NCBI RefSeq assembly: GCF_000717655.1
Contig: NZ_JNZY01000031.1
Location: 1 to 64,000 of the forward strand
DNA from: Streptomyces katrae
Lineage (GTDB): Bacteria > Actinomycetota > Actinomycetes > Streptomycetales > Streptomycetaceae
Direction of reading: 5' to 3'
DNA length: 64,000 nt
Shown: one piece after another, positions 18,688 to 27,789 of the stretch
Layout of the letters: each line of letters starts with the position of its first letter
Numbering within the stretch: the stretch's first letter is position 1
Position numbers and translations under genes: made by a program
The notes under the pieces: generated by a model
The model's database searches: none
The model's input: the letters and a program-made list of their open reading frames with translations, nothing else
Told to the model about the DNA's origin: nothing

Positions 18688-19191
18688 TCAGGACGACGGC
18701 TGCGTCAGGTGCTTGAAGGCGTCCAGGTTGTACGTCGGCTCGCCGCGCGAGACGCGCCATTCGTACTCGCGGCGGATCGCGCTCGCGAAGCCCAGCTCCA
18801 GCAGGGTGTTGAACGCGCCGTCCGCCGCCTCCAGGACCGTGCCGAGCAGCCGGTCCAGGTCCTCCGGGGTGACCACGGACAGCGGGAGCCGGGCCGTCAG
18901 GTAGACGTCGCCGAGCCCGTCGACCGCGTAGGCCATCCCGTACAGCTTGAGGTTGCGCTCCAGCAGCCAGCGGTGGACGCCCGCCTCGTTCTCGTCGGGG
19001 TGCCGGATGACGAAGGCGTTCACGGACAGGGAGTGCCGGCCGACCCGGACCGAGCAGGTGGTGCTCAGCTTGCGGGTGCCGGGGAGCTGGACCACGTACG
19101 AGCCCGGCTCCGGGTTCTCCCACGCGAGTCCGGCCTCGGCGAAGGTGCTCTCGATGATCGCGGCGGTGTCGGCGGTGTCAGCGTCAGCCAT
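18688..19191 (-). CDS. YbjN domain protein
   Basis: The 167-residue soluble protein is a YbjN-type domain, an alpha/beta fold related to type III secretion chaperones. Typical segments are [21 protein letters not shown] and [32 protein letters not shown]. The molecular role is unknown; YbjN in E. coli affects motility and stress. Its ATG overlaps the end of mshA by eight bases, so the two are translated together. The pairing with mshA and gpmA is also seen in mycobacteria. Confidence 0.85.
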   Translation of the reverse strand: MADADTADTAAIIESTFAEAGLAWENPEPGSYVVQLPGTRKLSTTCSVRVGRHSLSVNAFVIRHPDENEAGVHRWLLERNLKLYGMAYAVDGLGDVYLTARLPLSVVTPEDLDRLLGTVLEAADGAFNTLLELGFASAIRREYEWRVSRGEPTYNLDAFKHLTQPSS

Positions 19192-20566
19192 GGTGGGAGC
19201 GTACGCGACGGCGGTGATCGTGCATGGCTGCGGTGTACACGTCCGCCGTGCCGCTCGCCGCCGTGTCCCAGCCGAAGAACTGCGCGTGCCGCGCGGCCTC
19301 GGCGCCCATCCGGCCCGCGAGCCCCGGGTCGTCCACGAAGCGCCGGAGCTCCCGTGCGTAGTCCACCGGGTCGTGCCCGGGTACGAGGAGTCCCGTCACG
19401 CCGTCGTTGACGGCGACCGGCAGCCCGCCGACCTCGGCGGCCAGCACCGGCGTGCCGGTGGCCTGGGCCTCGATCGCCACGAGTCCGAAGGACTCGCTGT
19501 ACGAGGGCATGACCAGCACGGACGCCGCCCGGAACCAGTCGGCGAGGGCGTCCTGGCGGACCGGCGGGTGGAAGTGGACGAGGTCGGCGATGCCGAGCTT
19601 CGCCGCGAGCTTCTGCAGCCCCTCCGGCTTGGCGAGGCCGCTGCCGCTGGGGCCGCCGACGACGGGGACGAAGAGCCGGCGGCGGAGCGAGGGGTCCCGG
19701 TCGACGAGCTCGGCGACCGCGCGCAGCAGGATGTCGGGGGCCTTGAGCGGCTGGATCCGGCCGGCGAAGAGCGGGATGACGGCGTCCTGCGGCAGGCCGA
19801 GGCGGGCGCGGGCGGCGGCGCGGCCGTCGCCGACGGTGAAGCGGTCGAGGTTCACGCCGGGGTGGACGACGGCGACCTTGCCCGGGTCGGCGTCGTAGTG
19901 CCGGACCAGCTCTTCGGCCTCTTCGGTGGTGTTCGCGATGAGCCGGTCGGCGGCGGCCACGATCTGGGTCTCGCCGATGACGCGGGCGGCGGGCTCGGGC
20001 GTGTCGCCCTCGGCCAGCGCGGCGTTCTTGACCTTGGCCATGGTGTGCATGGCGTGGACGAGGGGGACGCCCCAGCGCTCGGCGGCGAGCCAGCCCACAT
20101 GGCCGGAGAGCCAGTAATGGGAGTGGACGAGGTCGTAGTAGCCGGGCCGGTGGCCGGCCCAGGCCTGCATGACGCCGTGGGTGAAGGCGCACAGCTGGGC
20201 CGGGAGCTCCTCCTTGGCGAGGCCTTCGTACGGGCCCGCGTCCACGTGCCGTACGAGGACGCCGGGGGCCAGCTCGACCACGGGCGGGAGGCCGCCCTCG
20301 GTGGCGCGGGTGAAGATCTCGACCTCGATGTTGATCGCGGCGAGGCGCTTGGCCAGCTCCACGATGTACACGTTCATACCGCCGGCGTCGCCGGTGCCGG
20401 GCTGGTGCAGCGGTGAGGTGTGCACGCTGAGCATGGCGACGCGGCGCGGCTTGCGGTGGTGGCCGACGGCCGGGAGGCGCAGGCGCGGCGGGTCGTGGCG
20501 GGTACCGCGGGCGGCGGCGATCCGGCCGCCGAGGCTGCCGCCGAGGCGGGACACGTACTGGCTCAA
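19184..20566 (-). CDS. mshA: D-inositol-3-phosphate glycosyltransferase MshA
   Basis: MshA performs the first step of mycothiol synthesis, joining UDP-GlcNAc to inositol 3-phosphate. It is a GT4, GT-B fold enzyme; the N-domain begins [24 protein letters not shown] and the C-domain has [16 protein letters not shown] and the catalytic [21 protein letters not shown]. About 460 residues if translation begins at the TTG at 20566, which has AGAGGA nine bases upstream and begins [10 protein letters not shown], as in relatives. The open frame further upstream is spurious. A sigma-R-type promoter lies 95-120 bases upstream. The stop overlaps YbjN. Confidence 0.94.
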   Translation of the reverse strand: MSQYVSRLGGSLGGRIAAARGTRHDPPRLRLPAVGHHRKPRRVAMLSVHTSPLHQPGTGDAGGMNVYIVELAKRLAAINIEVEIFTRATEGGLPPVVELAPGVLVRHVDAGPYEGLAKEELPAQLCAFTHGVMQAWAGHRPGYYDLVHSHYWLSGHVGWLAAERWGVPLVHAMHTMAKVKNAALAEGDTPEPAARVIGETQIVAAADRLIANTTEEAEELVRHYDADPGKVAVVHPGVNLDRFTVGDGRAAARARLGLPQDAVIPLFAGRIQPLKAPDILLRAVAELVDRDPSLRRRLFVPVVGGPSGSGLAKPEGLQKLAAKLGIADLVHFHPPVRQDALADWFRAASVLVMPSYSESFGLVAIEAQATGTPVLAAEVGGLPVAVNDGVTGLLVPGHDPVDYARELRRFVDDPGLAGRMGAEAARHAQFFGWDTAASGTADVYTAAMHDHRRRVRSHHG

Positions 20567-20660
20567 GAGAGCAGTTCCTCTCGCTCGGACGGCGGCGTGC
20601 TGGACGGGACGGGCATGCAGGGCAGCGCTGCGGAGCGCGCGGGGGCGCCCTCCAAGGAGT

Positions 20661-20687
20661 GCAACCGGTACGGCCGTGTCCCGCATT
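20661..20687 (-). promoter_or_regulatory. Sigma-R-type promoter of mshA
   Basis: On the minus strand GGAAT (complement 20683-20687) is followed after 19 bases by GTT (complement 20661-20663). This matches the thiol-stress sigma-R consensus GGAAT-N18/19-GTT. mshA is an established member of the sigma-R response in Streptomyces, which supports the call. The leader would be near 90 bases. Confidence 0.75.
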
Positions 20688-20794
20688 CCGGGAGCCGGTG
20701 TTTTTTCCTCGCTGTTTGCGGCGCGGTCTGCCCTCTTTTCATCCGGCGGGGGCCCTTTTTCCTCCGGCGGGGGCCCTCCGCTTACGCTCGGCGC

Positions 20795-21604
20795 ATGTCC
20801 TCCCGCTCCGCCCCGCCCCCGCGCCGCCCTGTGGGCACGGTGACCCGCGGGACGACGAACCCGAACCGGCTGCGCCGGATGGACCGCTGGATCGCGGCCA
20901 CGCACGGGGCGGTGCTGCGGCGCGCGCAGGCGCCCGTCGCGGTGGACCTCGGCTACGGGGCCGCGCCGTGGACGGCGGTGGAGCTGCTGGCCCGGCTGCG
21001 GGAGGCGGCGCCGCGCGTACGGGTGGTCGGCATCGAGATCGAGCCGGCGCGGGTCGCGGCGGCGAAGCCGTACGAGCGCGAGGGGCTCAGCTTCCGGCAC
21101 GGCGGGTTCGAGGTGCCGCTGGAGGGCGGGGCCCGGCCGGCGCTGATCCGCGCGGCGAACGTCCTGCGCCAGTACGACGAGGAGCAGGTGGCGGCGGTGT
21201 GGGAGCGGCTGTGCGCGCGCCTGGCCCCGGACGGGCTGCTCGTCGAGGGGACTTGTGACGAGATCGGGCGGCGCCATGTGTGGGTTGCGCTGGGGCCCGA
21301 GGGGGCGCGCACGGTGACGTTCGCGACCCGGCTGGGCTCCCTCGAGCGCCCTTCGGACCTGGCGGAGCGGCTGCCGAAGGCGCTCATCCACCGCAACGTG
21401 CCGGGCGAGCCGGTGCATGCGTTCCTGCGCGACTTCGACCGGGCGTGGGCGGCGGCCGCCCCGTACGCCTCGTACGGGGCACGGCAGCGCTGGATCCGGA
21501 CGGCGCGGGCGCTGGCCGCCGACTGGCCGCTTGCGGACGGCCCGGGGCGGTGGCGGCAGGGGGAACTGACGGTGCACTGGGAGGCGTTGCGCCCGGCGGG
21601 GTGA
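20795..21604 (+). CDS. Class I SAM-dependent methyltransferase-like protein
   Basis: The 269-residue protein has motif [19 protein letters not shown] (residues 51-68) and the acidic end of strand 2 in VVGIEIEP, typical of the Rossmann methyltransferase fold. Motif IV is [14 protein letters not shown]. The substrate is unknown; the first 40 residues are basic and Arg-rich ([12 protein letters not shown]), hinting at nucleic acid or tRNA. The ATG lies six bases after TACGCT (20783-20788), a leaderless arrangement. The frame upstream to 20420 overlaps mshA and is not needed. Confidence 0.85.
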   Translation: MSSRSAPPPRRPVGTVTRGTTNPNRLRRMDRWIAATHGAVLRRAQAPVAVDLGYGAAPWTAVELLARLREAAPRVRVVGIEIEPARVAAAKPYEREGLSFRHGGFEVPLEGGARPALIRAANVLRQYDEEQVAAVWERLCARLAPDGLLVEGTCDEIGRRHVWVALGPEGARTVTFATRLGSLERPSDLAERLPKALIHRNVPGEPVHAFLRDFDRAWAAAAPYASYGARQRWIRTARALAADWPLADGPGRWRQGELTVHWEALRPAG

Positions 21605-21829
21605 ATGTGACGCGCGCGGGGAACCGGTTACCGGGGTGGCCCGTTGAGCCGTCGGGATGTGTGTGGGGGACTGGGGAAGATCGGGATGGCGCCTGTGAGG
21701 GTGTTGGAATTCACCGACTCGTGGCACCATCCCGAAGGCAGCGCAAAGTTACTGATGAATAGTCAGATCTGATGTCGGATCCGGTGCGGATCTGACGTCG
21801 GGTCGGACTCGGGGCACCTTGGGGGGACC
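21605..21829 (+). promoter_or_regulatory. Upstream region of the NlpC/P60 gene with imperfect direct repeats
   Basis: No gene is visible here. GATCTGATGTCGG at 21766-21778 recurs as GATCTGACGTCGG at 21789-21801, 23 bases apart, about 30 bases before the ATG. A -10-like AATAGT lies just before. I looked for c-di-AMP riboswitch motifs common upstream of cell-wall hydrolases and did not find them. Confidence 0.4.
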
Positions 21830-22891
21830 ATGGGGACCGTGGAGCGTAGGCGGCGCAGCGGTATGTCCGCTCTCACGCTGCTGTGTACGACGGCGCTGCT
21901 GGCCGTGGTGGGCATGAGCGGTGCGGCGCAGGCGGCGCCGCTTCCGGAGCCGGGCGCCAAGTCCCTCGAGCAGGTGCGCAAGGAGATCGACGAGCTGTAC
22001 CGCCAGGCGGGCACGGCGACGGACGCGTACAACCTCGCCGACAGTGAGGCCAAGGCCCAGTCCGCCAAGATCGTCGAGATCGCGAAGCAGGTGGCGGCGG
22101 GTCAGGACCGGATCACGACCCTGAAGAACCGTGCGGGAGCCGCCGCGCGCGCCCAGTACCGCTCGGGCGGGATGCCGGCCGGCGCGCAGCTGGCGCTGAG
22201 CGGCACCCCGAGCCAGTTCCTCGACGGGGCGGACCGGATCCGCCGGGGCGAGAAGGCCGCCACGGACCTGATGTCCGAAATGAACCGCACGCAGAGCGAC
22301 TTGCAGCAGTACGCGAAGGACGCGAGCGCTCAGTGGGAGAAGCTCGAGGCCAACCGGATCAAGCAGGAGACCTCGAAGAAGCAGATCGAGGAGAAGATCA
22401 AGGCGGCGGAGGCGCTGGAGAGCAAGCTGCAGGCCGAGGAGAAGGCCCGGCTGATCCAGCTCGAGCAGGAGGCGCAGTACAAGGCGCAGACGGCATGGCT
22501 GTCGACGGGCGTGCTGAAGGAGATCAACAGCTCGGCGTCGGAGTCGGGGAAGAAGGCGATCCAGTACGCCACGGCGCAGATGGGCAAGCCGTACGTGTGG
22601 GGCGCCGAGGGCCCGGACTCGTTCGACTGCTCCGGCCTCACCTCACAGGCCTGGCGCGCGGCGGGCAAGGGCATCCCGCGCACCTCGCAGGAGCAGCTGC
22701 GGCTGCTGCCGAAGGTCGCGATCAAGGACATGCGGCCGGGTGACCTGATCATCTACTTCGACGACGCCAGCCACGTCGGCATGTACGTGGGCGACGGCGC
22801 GATCGTCCACGCCCCCCGCCCGGGCCGCAGCGTCACCCTGACGGGGGCGGGCTCGATGCCGATCAAGGCAGTGGTCCGCCCGGACGCGTAA
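21830..22891 (+). CDS. Secreted NlpC/P60 (C40) peptidoglycan endopeptidase
   Basis: This 353-residue secreted enzyme cuts peptide stems of peptidoglycan. A signal peptide occupies the first 37 residues (RRRRSG, hydrophobic core, AQAAP). A coiled-coil domain (residues 40-230) follows, like those of RipA-type hydrolases. The catalytic NlpC/P60 domain begins KKAIQYATAQMGKPYVWGAEGPDSFDCSGL; the nucleophile is the Cys in FDCSGL and the His is in ASHVGMYVGDG. GGGGGGACC precedes the ATG. A hairpin follows. Confidence 0.92.
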   Translation: MGTVERRRRSGMSALTLLCTTALLAVVGMSGAAQAAPLPEPGAKSLEQVRKEIDELYRQAGTATDAYNLADSEAKAQSAKIVEIAKQVAAGQDRITTLKNRAGAAARAQYRSGGMPAGAQLALSGTPSQFLDGADRIRRGEKAATDLMSEMNRTQSDLQQYAKDASAQWEKLEANRIKQETSKKQIEEKIKAAEALESKLQAEEKARLIQLEQEAQYKAQTAWLSTGVLKEINSSASESGKKAIQYATAQMGKPYVWGAEGPDSFDCSGLTSQAWRAAGKGIPRTSQEQLRLLPKVAIKDMRPGDLIIYFDDASHVGMYVGDGAIVHAPRPGRSVTLTGAGSMPIKAVVRPDA

Positions 22892-22926
22892 CCGCAGCCC
22901 GCGGGGTGGGAAAGGCCGTGCCGGAG

Positions 22927-22945
22927 GGAACCCGCGGGGGGTTCC
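22927..22945 (+). terminator. Short hairpin after the NlpC/P60 gene
   Basis: GGAACCC (22927-22933) pairs with GGGTTCC (22939-22945) 36 bases after the stop. The remaining sequence up to 23140 holds a probable -10 element TAGGGT at 23093-23098 for the phosphatase gene. Confidence 0.5.
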
Positions 22946-23140
22946 GCGCGTCTCGCCAGGCGGGACGACGACGGCCTCCGTCGTGACGTTGGTCATTCAG
23001 TGGTCAGTCAGTGAGGCGCATTCCCCCGCGATAACGGCATATGACGGCGGCCTTGGCCCGGAACGCCATTCCGTTCTGCGGCCACCGACCGCTAGGGTCT
23101 GCCGGACGCACCCTCGGGGGGAGGGAAGGAACCGGAGACG

Positions 23141-24445
23141 ATGGCCGTACCCGTACCGCGGCAGAGGGAGACCCCCGCCACGGAGAGCGCGCAGGCCGCC
23201 CAGGCGGTCCTGGCCGCTCAGCTGCCCGCGGCGCCGCACGCCACCACACCCCAGGCGTCCCTGACCCTGCTGGTGATCGAGGACGATCCCGCAGGCGGGC
23301 TCACGGTGCCCGAGATCCTCGACGCCGACCGGCACCGCATCCGGCTCCGCACCGCCCGCAACCTCACCGAGGCCGCGCGCCTGCTCACCCACGACGTGCA
23401 CTGCATCCTGCTGGACCTCTCCCTCTCCGGGACGGGGTCCACCGCCGGCGGCTCCCGTACCGCGGTCGTCGACGAGCTGGCCACCCTCCGCGAGGTGCTC
23501 CGGATCGCGCCCGGCCACGCCGTCCTCGTCCTCACCGCCGAGGCCGACGCCGAGCGCGCCGCCGAGGCCGTCCGGGTCGGGGCGCAGGACTTCCTCTTCC
23601 GTGACGAGCTGGACGGCCGCCTCCTCAGCCGGGCGATCCGCTACGCCGTGGAGAGAAAGCGGGCGGACATCGCCCAGTACAAGCTTGCAGAATCGAAACT
23701 TCGGGCCCAGGAGAACGCACGCCTCGAGCGCGGCCTGCTCCCCAACCCCCTCCTCGAGGGGTCGGACCTGCGCTTCGCCGCCCGCTACCGCCCCGGCCGC
23801 AGCCGCGCGCTCCTCGGCGGGGACTTCTACGACACCGTCCGCACCCCCGACGGCACCGTCCACGCGATGATCGGCGACGTCTGCGGCCACGGCCCCGACG
23901 AGGCCGCCCTCGGCGTCGAGCTCCGCATCGCCTGGCGCGCCCTGACCCTGGCCGGTCTGTGCGGAGACGACCTGCTGGCCACCCTCCAGGAGGTCCTGGA
24001 GGTGGAGCGCCCCTGCGAGGAGATCTTCGCGACCCTGTGCACGGTGGACATCTCCCCCGACGGCCGCCGAGCGGGCCTGTGCCTGGCCGGCCATCCGGCG
24101 CCGCTGATATCCCGGCCGGGCCGCCGGGCGCAGCTGCTGCCGTACGAGAACAGCGGTCCGGCGCTCGGCCTGCTGCCCAAGGCCCGCTGGCCCCGCCGGC
24201 AGGTCGAGCTGGGCGGCACCTGGAGCCTGATGCTCTACACCGACGGCCTGATCGAGGGCCGCATCGGAGACGGCAAGGAGCGGCTCGGGCAGGACGGCAT
24301 GGTCGAGATGATCAACCGGCACCTGGATGAGGGTCTGAGCGGCGAGGGCCTGCTGGAGGCCTCCGTCACCGAGGCCCGGCGCCTCAACGGCGGCGAGCTC
24401 ACCGACGACGTGGCCGTGGTCCTGCTCTCCCGCGCGGAGGGCTGA
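23141..24445 (+). CDS. Receiver-domain PP2C/SpoIIE-type serine phosphatase
   Basis: The 434-residue protein joins a response-regulator receiver domain (residues 40-165) to a SpoIIE-type phosphatase (about 200-432). The receiver has E/D in VIEDDPAG and the acceptor Asp in LLDLSLSG, with an extra Gly/Ser/Thr insertion after it. The phosphatase metal motifs GGDFYD, IGDVCGHG, LYTDGLIEG and TDDVAVV are all present. Such fusions dephosphorylate anti-anti-sigma factors, like RsbU or RssB-type switches, so it likely controls an alternative sigma factor. No sigma gene is adjacent. Confidence 0.9.
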   Translation: MAVPVPRQRETPATESAQAAQAVLAAQLPAAPHATTPQASLTLLVIEDDPAGGLTVPEILDADRHRIRLRTARNLTEAARLLTHDVHCILLDLSLSGTGSTAGGSRTAVVDELATLREVLRIAPGHAVLVLTAEADAERAAEAVRVGAQDFLFRDELDGRLLSRAIRYAVERKRADIAQYKLAESKLRAQENARLERGLLPNPLLEGSDLRFAARYRPGRSRALLGGDFYDTVRTPDGTVHAMIGDVCGHGPDEAALGVELRIAWRALTLAGLCGDDLLATLQEVLEVERPCEEIFATLCTVDISPDGRRAGLCLAGHPAPLISRPGRRAQLLPYENSGPALGLLPKARWPRRQVELGGTWSLMLYTDGLIEGRIGDGKERLGQDGMVEMINRHLDEGLSGEGLLEASVTEARRLNGGELTDDVAVVLLSRAEG

Positions 24446-24467
24446 CCGGCGGGCGAGCGGCGGCGGG

Positions 24468-24809
24468 TCAGCGCCCGCCGTTGTACGGGCCGTACGGGCC
24501 GTCGCTGCTGCTGCCGCCCTTGCGCCGGCCGCCACCGCCCGAGACCTGCTTGAGGGCCGGGCGTACGTCGACGAAGAAGACGATGGTGGCCACGAGGCCG
24601 GCGATCTGCAGGAACAGCATCCCCAGGAAGAAGTCCACCAGCACGGTGACCCCGAGGATGACCAGCCAGAACGTCTTGGTCTGCTTGTCGGCGGCGCGGT
24701 ACGCGTCCTCGCGCGCGAGGACCGCGAAGACGAGGGCCACGACGGCGAGCGCCAGCATGGCGAACCCGAGCAACGGGAGCACTCCGTTATCGAACCCGTT
24801 CATCAACAT
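24468..24809 (-). CDS. DUF2516 membrane protein
   Basis: The 113-residue protein has three hydrophobic segments, beginning NGVLPLLGFAMLALAVVALVFAVLA and then TFWLVILGVTVLVDFFLGMLFLQIAGLVATIVFFVDVRP. This is the DUF2516 layout, function unknown. A Gly-rich, charged tail ends it. ATG codons at 24809 and 24803 are both possible; AAAGG is near. With the XRE regulator and HbhA-like gene it forms a trio known from mycobacteria. Confidence 0.82.
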   Translation of the reverse strand: MLMNGFDNGVLPLLGFAMLALAVVALVFAVLAREDAYRAADKQTKTFWLVILGVTVLVDFFLGMLFLQIAGLVATIVFFVDVRPALKQVSGGGGRRKGGSSSDGPYGPYNGGR

Positions 24810-24954
24810 CGCCTTTGACCGCCCTCTCACGCTGCGCACGCCTGATGCCGCCTGCCTCCACGCTACCGGCAGAGCGGCCCCCGCAGACGACAACGGGCCG
24901 GACACCCCGCTGGTGCCCGGCCCGCCGTCACGGAATCCGCTTCCGGTCCGCGGT

Positions 24955-25530
24955 TCAGCTCTCGTCGCCCGCCATGACGGCGGCCTTCTTCGTGTTGTTC
25001 CTGCGGGCCGGGGACTTCCGGGCCGAGGGCTTCTCCTCGTCGGAGCCCGCAGCCTCGGTGGAGGCGTCGGCGGGCTCTTGCGCCGGCTGCTCCGGCTTCG
25101 GCTCGACGGCGACCGCGATGTCGACGATCTCCTCGGAGACCTCGCCGCGCCAGGTGCGTACGGCCTGCTCGCCGTGCTCGGCGACCTTGTCGTACGTCTC
25201 CTTGGCGCGCACCGCGTACTCGGCGGCCACGCCGACGCCGCGCAGCGCCAGGTCCTGCGCGGTCTCCCCGAGCTTCTTCGGGTCGATCGCGGTGAGCACC
25301 TCGGCGAACTTGGCGGTGACCGCCTCCTGCGCCTCCCTGGCCTTCTCCTGCACGATCTTCGGGTCGGTGTTCTTCACGGCCTCGATGCGTGCGGGTGCCT
25401 CGGCGCGCAGCTGCTCGATGAGCCCGGGCACCTTCTTCGCCTGCTGCACCGCGAGGTCGGCGGTGCCGGCGGCGAAGTAGAGCGGAGTCGGGTCGGTGAG
25501 GGTCTTCTTCAGGTCATCGGCGATGGCCAT
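24955..25530 (-). CDS. Heparin-binding haemagglutinin (HbhA)-like protein
   Basis: The 191-residue protein is mostly helical coiled coil (residues 1-140) and ends with a Lys/Arg/Ala-rich tail (KSPARRNNTKKAAV), the layout of mycobacterial HbhA. There HbhA binds sulfated sugars and may touch lipid bodies; in a soil organism the role is unknown. No signal peptide is seen. GGGAGG precedes the ATG. It lies between DUF2516 and the XRE regulator in the same order as in M. tuberculosis. Confidence 0.8.
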   Translation of the reverse strand: MAIADDLKKTLTDPTPLYFAAGTADLAVQQAKKVPGLIEQLRAEAPARIEAVKNTDPKIVQEKAREAQEAVTAKFAEVLTAIDPKKLGETAQDLALRGVGVAAEYAVRAKETYDKVAEHGEQAVRTWRGEVSEEIVDIAVAVEPKPEQPAQEPADASTEAAGSDEEKPSARKSPARRNNTKKAAVMAGDES

Positions 25531-25555
25531 GTGGCTGGTCCTCCCGGATCACAGT

Positions 25556-25957
25556 TCAGTTCGTAGGGTGCATGTCGGTGTCGTCGTCGTCCGCGCCGGC
25601 CGGTTCGGCCTCGGCCGCGTTCTCCTTGCGGAACGAGTCGTAGATCTGGAGCAGCACCTGCTTCTGCCGCTCGTTGATGGACGGGTCGCCGAGTATCGCG
25701 GCCCGCGTCTCCACCTCGTCGCGATCCCGCTCGTCGAGGATCCCGGCCTGCACGTACAGCGTCTCCGCGGAGATCCGCAGCGCCTTGGCGAGCTGCTGCA
25801 GGATGTCCGCGCTCGGCTTGCGCAGCCCGCGCTCGATCTGGCTCAGGTACGGATTCGACACCCCCGCCGCGTCGGCCAGCTGCCGCAGCGAGAGCTGGGC
25901 CTGCCGCCGCTGTTCGCGGAGGTACTCGCCGAGATTTCCGACGTTGAGCGATGCCAT
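25556..25957 (-). CDS. XRE-family transcriptional regulator
   Basis: The 133-residue protein starts with a lambda-repressor-type HTH (YLREQRRQAQLSLRQLADAAG, then VSNPYLSQIERGLRKPS), followed by a short helical domain and an acidic tail (DDDDTDM). It probably controls its own transcript and the downstream hbhA-like gene 25 bases away. The palindrome TTGCAAGC-N4-GCTTGCAA upstream is the likely operator. AGGAT lies near the ATG. Confidence 0.9.
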   Translation of the reverse strand: MASLNVGNLGEYLREQRRQAQLSLRQLADAAGVSNPYLSQIERGLRKPSADILQQLAKALRISAETLYVQAGILDERDRDEVETRAAILGDPSINERQKQVLLQIYDSFRKENAAEAEPAGADDDDTDMHPTN

Positions 25958-25986
25958 GCGTCGATCCTGCCGGACTTTGCTAACTA

Positions 25987-26006
25987 TTGCAAGCGTGTGC
26001 TTGCAA
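25987..26006. promoter_or_regulatory. Palindromic operator of the XRE/hbhA unit
   Basis: TTGCAAGC-GTGT-GCTTGCAA is a perfect eight-base inverted repeat 29 bases before the regulator's start. Extra TTGC half-sites lie at 25977 and 25987. On the minus strand it would overlap a promoter (TTTTGC, 16 bases, TAGTTA), so binding would repress. Confidence 0.72.
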
Positions 26007-26008
26007 AA

Positions 26009-26428
26009 TCACCCAGCGGTGCGCGGCTGGTTGAAGCGCAGCATGTTGCCGGCCGGGTCGCGGAACGCGCAGTCGCGGACCCCGTACGGCTGGTCGGCGG
26101 GCTCCTGGAGCACCTCGCCGCCGGCGGCGCGGATGCGCTCGAAGGCGGCGTCGACGTCGTCGGTGGAGAAGATCACGCCGCGCAGCATGCCCTTGGCGAG
26201 CAGCTCGGCCATCGCCTGCTTGTCGGCCGGCGAGGCGTTCGGGTTCGCGGCCGGCGGTTCGAGGACGATCTCCACGTCCGGCTGCGCGGGCGAGCCGATG
26301 GTCACCCAGCGCATCCCCTCGAAGGCCACGTCGTTGCGGACCTCCATGCCGAGGGCGTCGCGGTAGAAGGCGAGCGCCCTGTCGTGGTCGTCGACGGCGA
26401 TGAAGCACTGGGACAGCTTGATCTCCAT
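26009..26428 (-). CDS. VOC (glyoxalase/bleomycin-resistance fold) protein
   Basis: The 139-residue single-domain protein has two beta-alpha-beta-beta-beta modules: IKLSQCFIAVDDHDRALAFYRDALG and MLRGVIFSTDDVDAAFERIRAAGGEVLQEP, ending FRDPAGNMLRFNQ. The ATG is seven bases after TAGCGT (complement 26436-26441). It lies just after an AraC regulator in the same direction, as in many small regulator/VOC pairs. The substrate is unknown. Confidence 0.85.
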   Translation of the reverse strand: MEIKLSQCFIAVDDHDRALAFYRDALGMEVRNDVAFEGMRWVTIGSPAQPDVEIVLEPPAANPNASPADKQAMAELLAKGMLRGVIFSTDDVDAAFERIRAAGGEVLQEPADQPYGVRDCAFRDPAGNMLRFNQPRTAG

Positions 26429-26438
26429 GCCACCGACG

Positions 26439-26873
26439 CTAAGGGCGGGCGCCGGTTTCCGCTCCTCCGCCCGCGGCCGTTCCCCTTCTGACCGGCCGGG
26501 TGTGGATCTTGGCGATGCACGCCGGGACGGCCGCGCCGGGGTCGTGGCGGCGGGCCCGGTACGCGCTCGGGCTCTCGCCGACCAGCTCCGTGAAGCGGGA
26601 GCTGAACGACCCGAGCGAGGTACAGCCGACCTCGAAGCAGACCTCCGTCACGCTGAGGTCGCCCCGCCGCAGCAGCGCCTTGGCCCGCTCGACGCGGCGG
26701 GTCATCAGGTAGCTGTACGGGGTCTCCCCGAAGGCGGCCCGGAAGCTGCGGGAGAAGTGCCCGGGCGACATGAGGGCGACCCGCGCCAGCGCCGGGACGT
26801 CCAAGGGCTGCGCGTAGTCCCGGTCCATCGCATCCCGGGCCCGCCGCAGCCGCACGAGATCGTCGAGGTTCAC
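26439..26873 (-). CDS. AraC-family transcriptional regulator
   Basis: The 144-residue protein is little more than the AraC DNA-binding domain: two HTH units at residues 20-105, ending with FTELVGESPSAYRAR. It lacks a sugar-binding domain. It likely controls the VOC gene ten bases downstream. The GTG start is six bases after TAGGCT (complement 26880-26885), a leaderless pattern. Confidence 0.87.
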   Translation of the reverse strand: MNLDDLVRLRRARDAMDRDYAQPLDVPALARVALMSPGHFSRSFRAAFGETPYSYLMTRRVERAKALLRRGDLSVTEVCFEVGCTSLGSFSSRFTELVGESPSAYRARRHDPGAAVPACIAKIHTRPVRRGTAAGGGAETGARP

Positions 26874-26950
26874 CCTGCCAGCCTAAGGCGGCGGTGGCGA
26901 CGGTGGCGGGAGACCGCGACCACCGCCAAAGAGGGGGCGCGGCCGGGGGC

Positions 26951-27718
26951 TCAGGCCGTGCGGGTGCCGATCACCACCGTGGCGTGCAGTTCCTCCGACG
27001 TGGTCGCGCGGACGGCCAGGCCCGCCGCCGAGAGGGCCGAGGCCGTCCGCGGGGACTGGCGGGCGCTCGTCTCGATCAGCAGCCGGCCGCCCGGCGCCAG
27101 CCACGGCAGGGCTCCCGCCGCGACCCGGCGGTGGACGTCCAGGCCGTCCGCGCCGCCGTCCAGGGAGGTCAGGGGCTCGTGGTCGCGGGCCTCCGAGGGG
27201 AGCAGCCCGATCTCCTCCGTCGGCACGTACGGGGCGTTGACCACCAGCAGGTCCACCCGGCCGCGCAGCGAGTCCGGGAGCGCGGCGTACAGGTCGCCCT
27301 CGTGGACCCGCCCACCGTACGGCGCCACGTTGAGCCGCGCGTACGCCAGCGCCGCCGGGTCGATGTCCGCCGCGTGCAGTTCCACCCGGGCGCCCAGCTG
27401 CGCCGCCACCGCCGCGCCCAGCGCGCCGACCCCGCAGCACAGGTCCAGGACGACCGCGTCCAACCGGCCCAGCGCCACGGCCTCCTGCACCAGGAACTCC
27501 GTGCGCCGGCGCGGTACGAACGCCCCCTCGCCCACGCGCATGCGCAGCCCGCAGAACTCCGCCCAGCCGACGACGTGTTCCAGCGGTTCGCCGCCGGCCC
27601 GGCGGGCCACCAGGTCCGCCAGGTGGCCGTCGTCCCCGGCGGCAGCCGTCAGCAGCTCCGCCTCCTCCTCCGCGAAGACGCAGCCCGCCGCGCGCAGGGT
27701 TTCCACAATCGAAGCCAC
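26951..27718 (-). CDS. PrmC-like protein glutamine methyltransferase
   Basis: The enzyme has a helical N-domain with VPRRRTEFLVQEA and a Rossmann domain with VLDLCCGVGALGAAVA. The usual NPPY catalytic tetrapeptide reads NAPY here (VVNAPYVPT), as in the family of putative N5-glutamine methyltransferases that is distinct from true PrmC. The start is uncertain. The frame extends to ATG codons at 27790 and 27811, and the first overlaps the upstream stop (TGATG), but codons before the GTG at 27718 are unlike coding sequence, so I use 27718 (255 residues). Confidence 0.82.
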   Translation of the reverse strand: MASIVETLRAAGCVFAEEEAELLTAAAGDDGHLADLVARRAGGEPLEHVVGWAEFCGLRMRVGEGAFVPRRRTEFLVQEAVALGRLDAVVLDLCCGVGALGAAVAAQLGARVELHAADIDPAALAYARLNVAPYGGRVHEGDLYAALPDSLRGRVDLLVVNAPYVPTEEIGLLPSEARDHEPLTSLDGGADGLDVHRRVAAGALPWLAPGGRLLIETSARQSPRTASALSAAGLAVRATTSEELHATVVIGTRTA

Positions 27719-27789
27719 GTAGTCCAGCCCACTCCTCGGTCGTCCACCAACGATCCCATGCCCTCTCACGCCCCCTCGTGCCCGCGGCA

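Noticed and set aside
20567..21730. N-terminal extension of mshA in the long open frame
   Set aside because: The extension runs over the methyltransferase gene in a shadow frame and lacks a ribosome site. The TTG at 20566 has one and matches relatives.
21605..21829. A c-di-AMP riboswitch before the NlpC/P60 gene
   Set aside because: Such switches often precede cell-wall hydrolases in Streptomyces, but the conserved motifs could not be found; only imperfect direct repeats are present.
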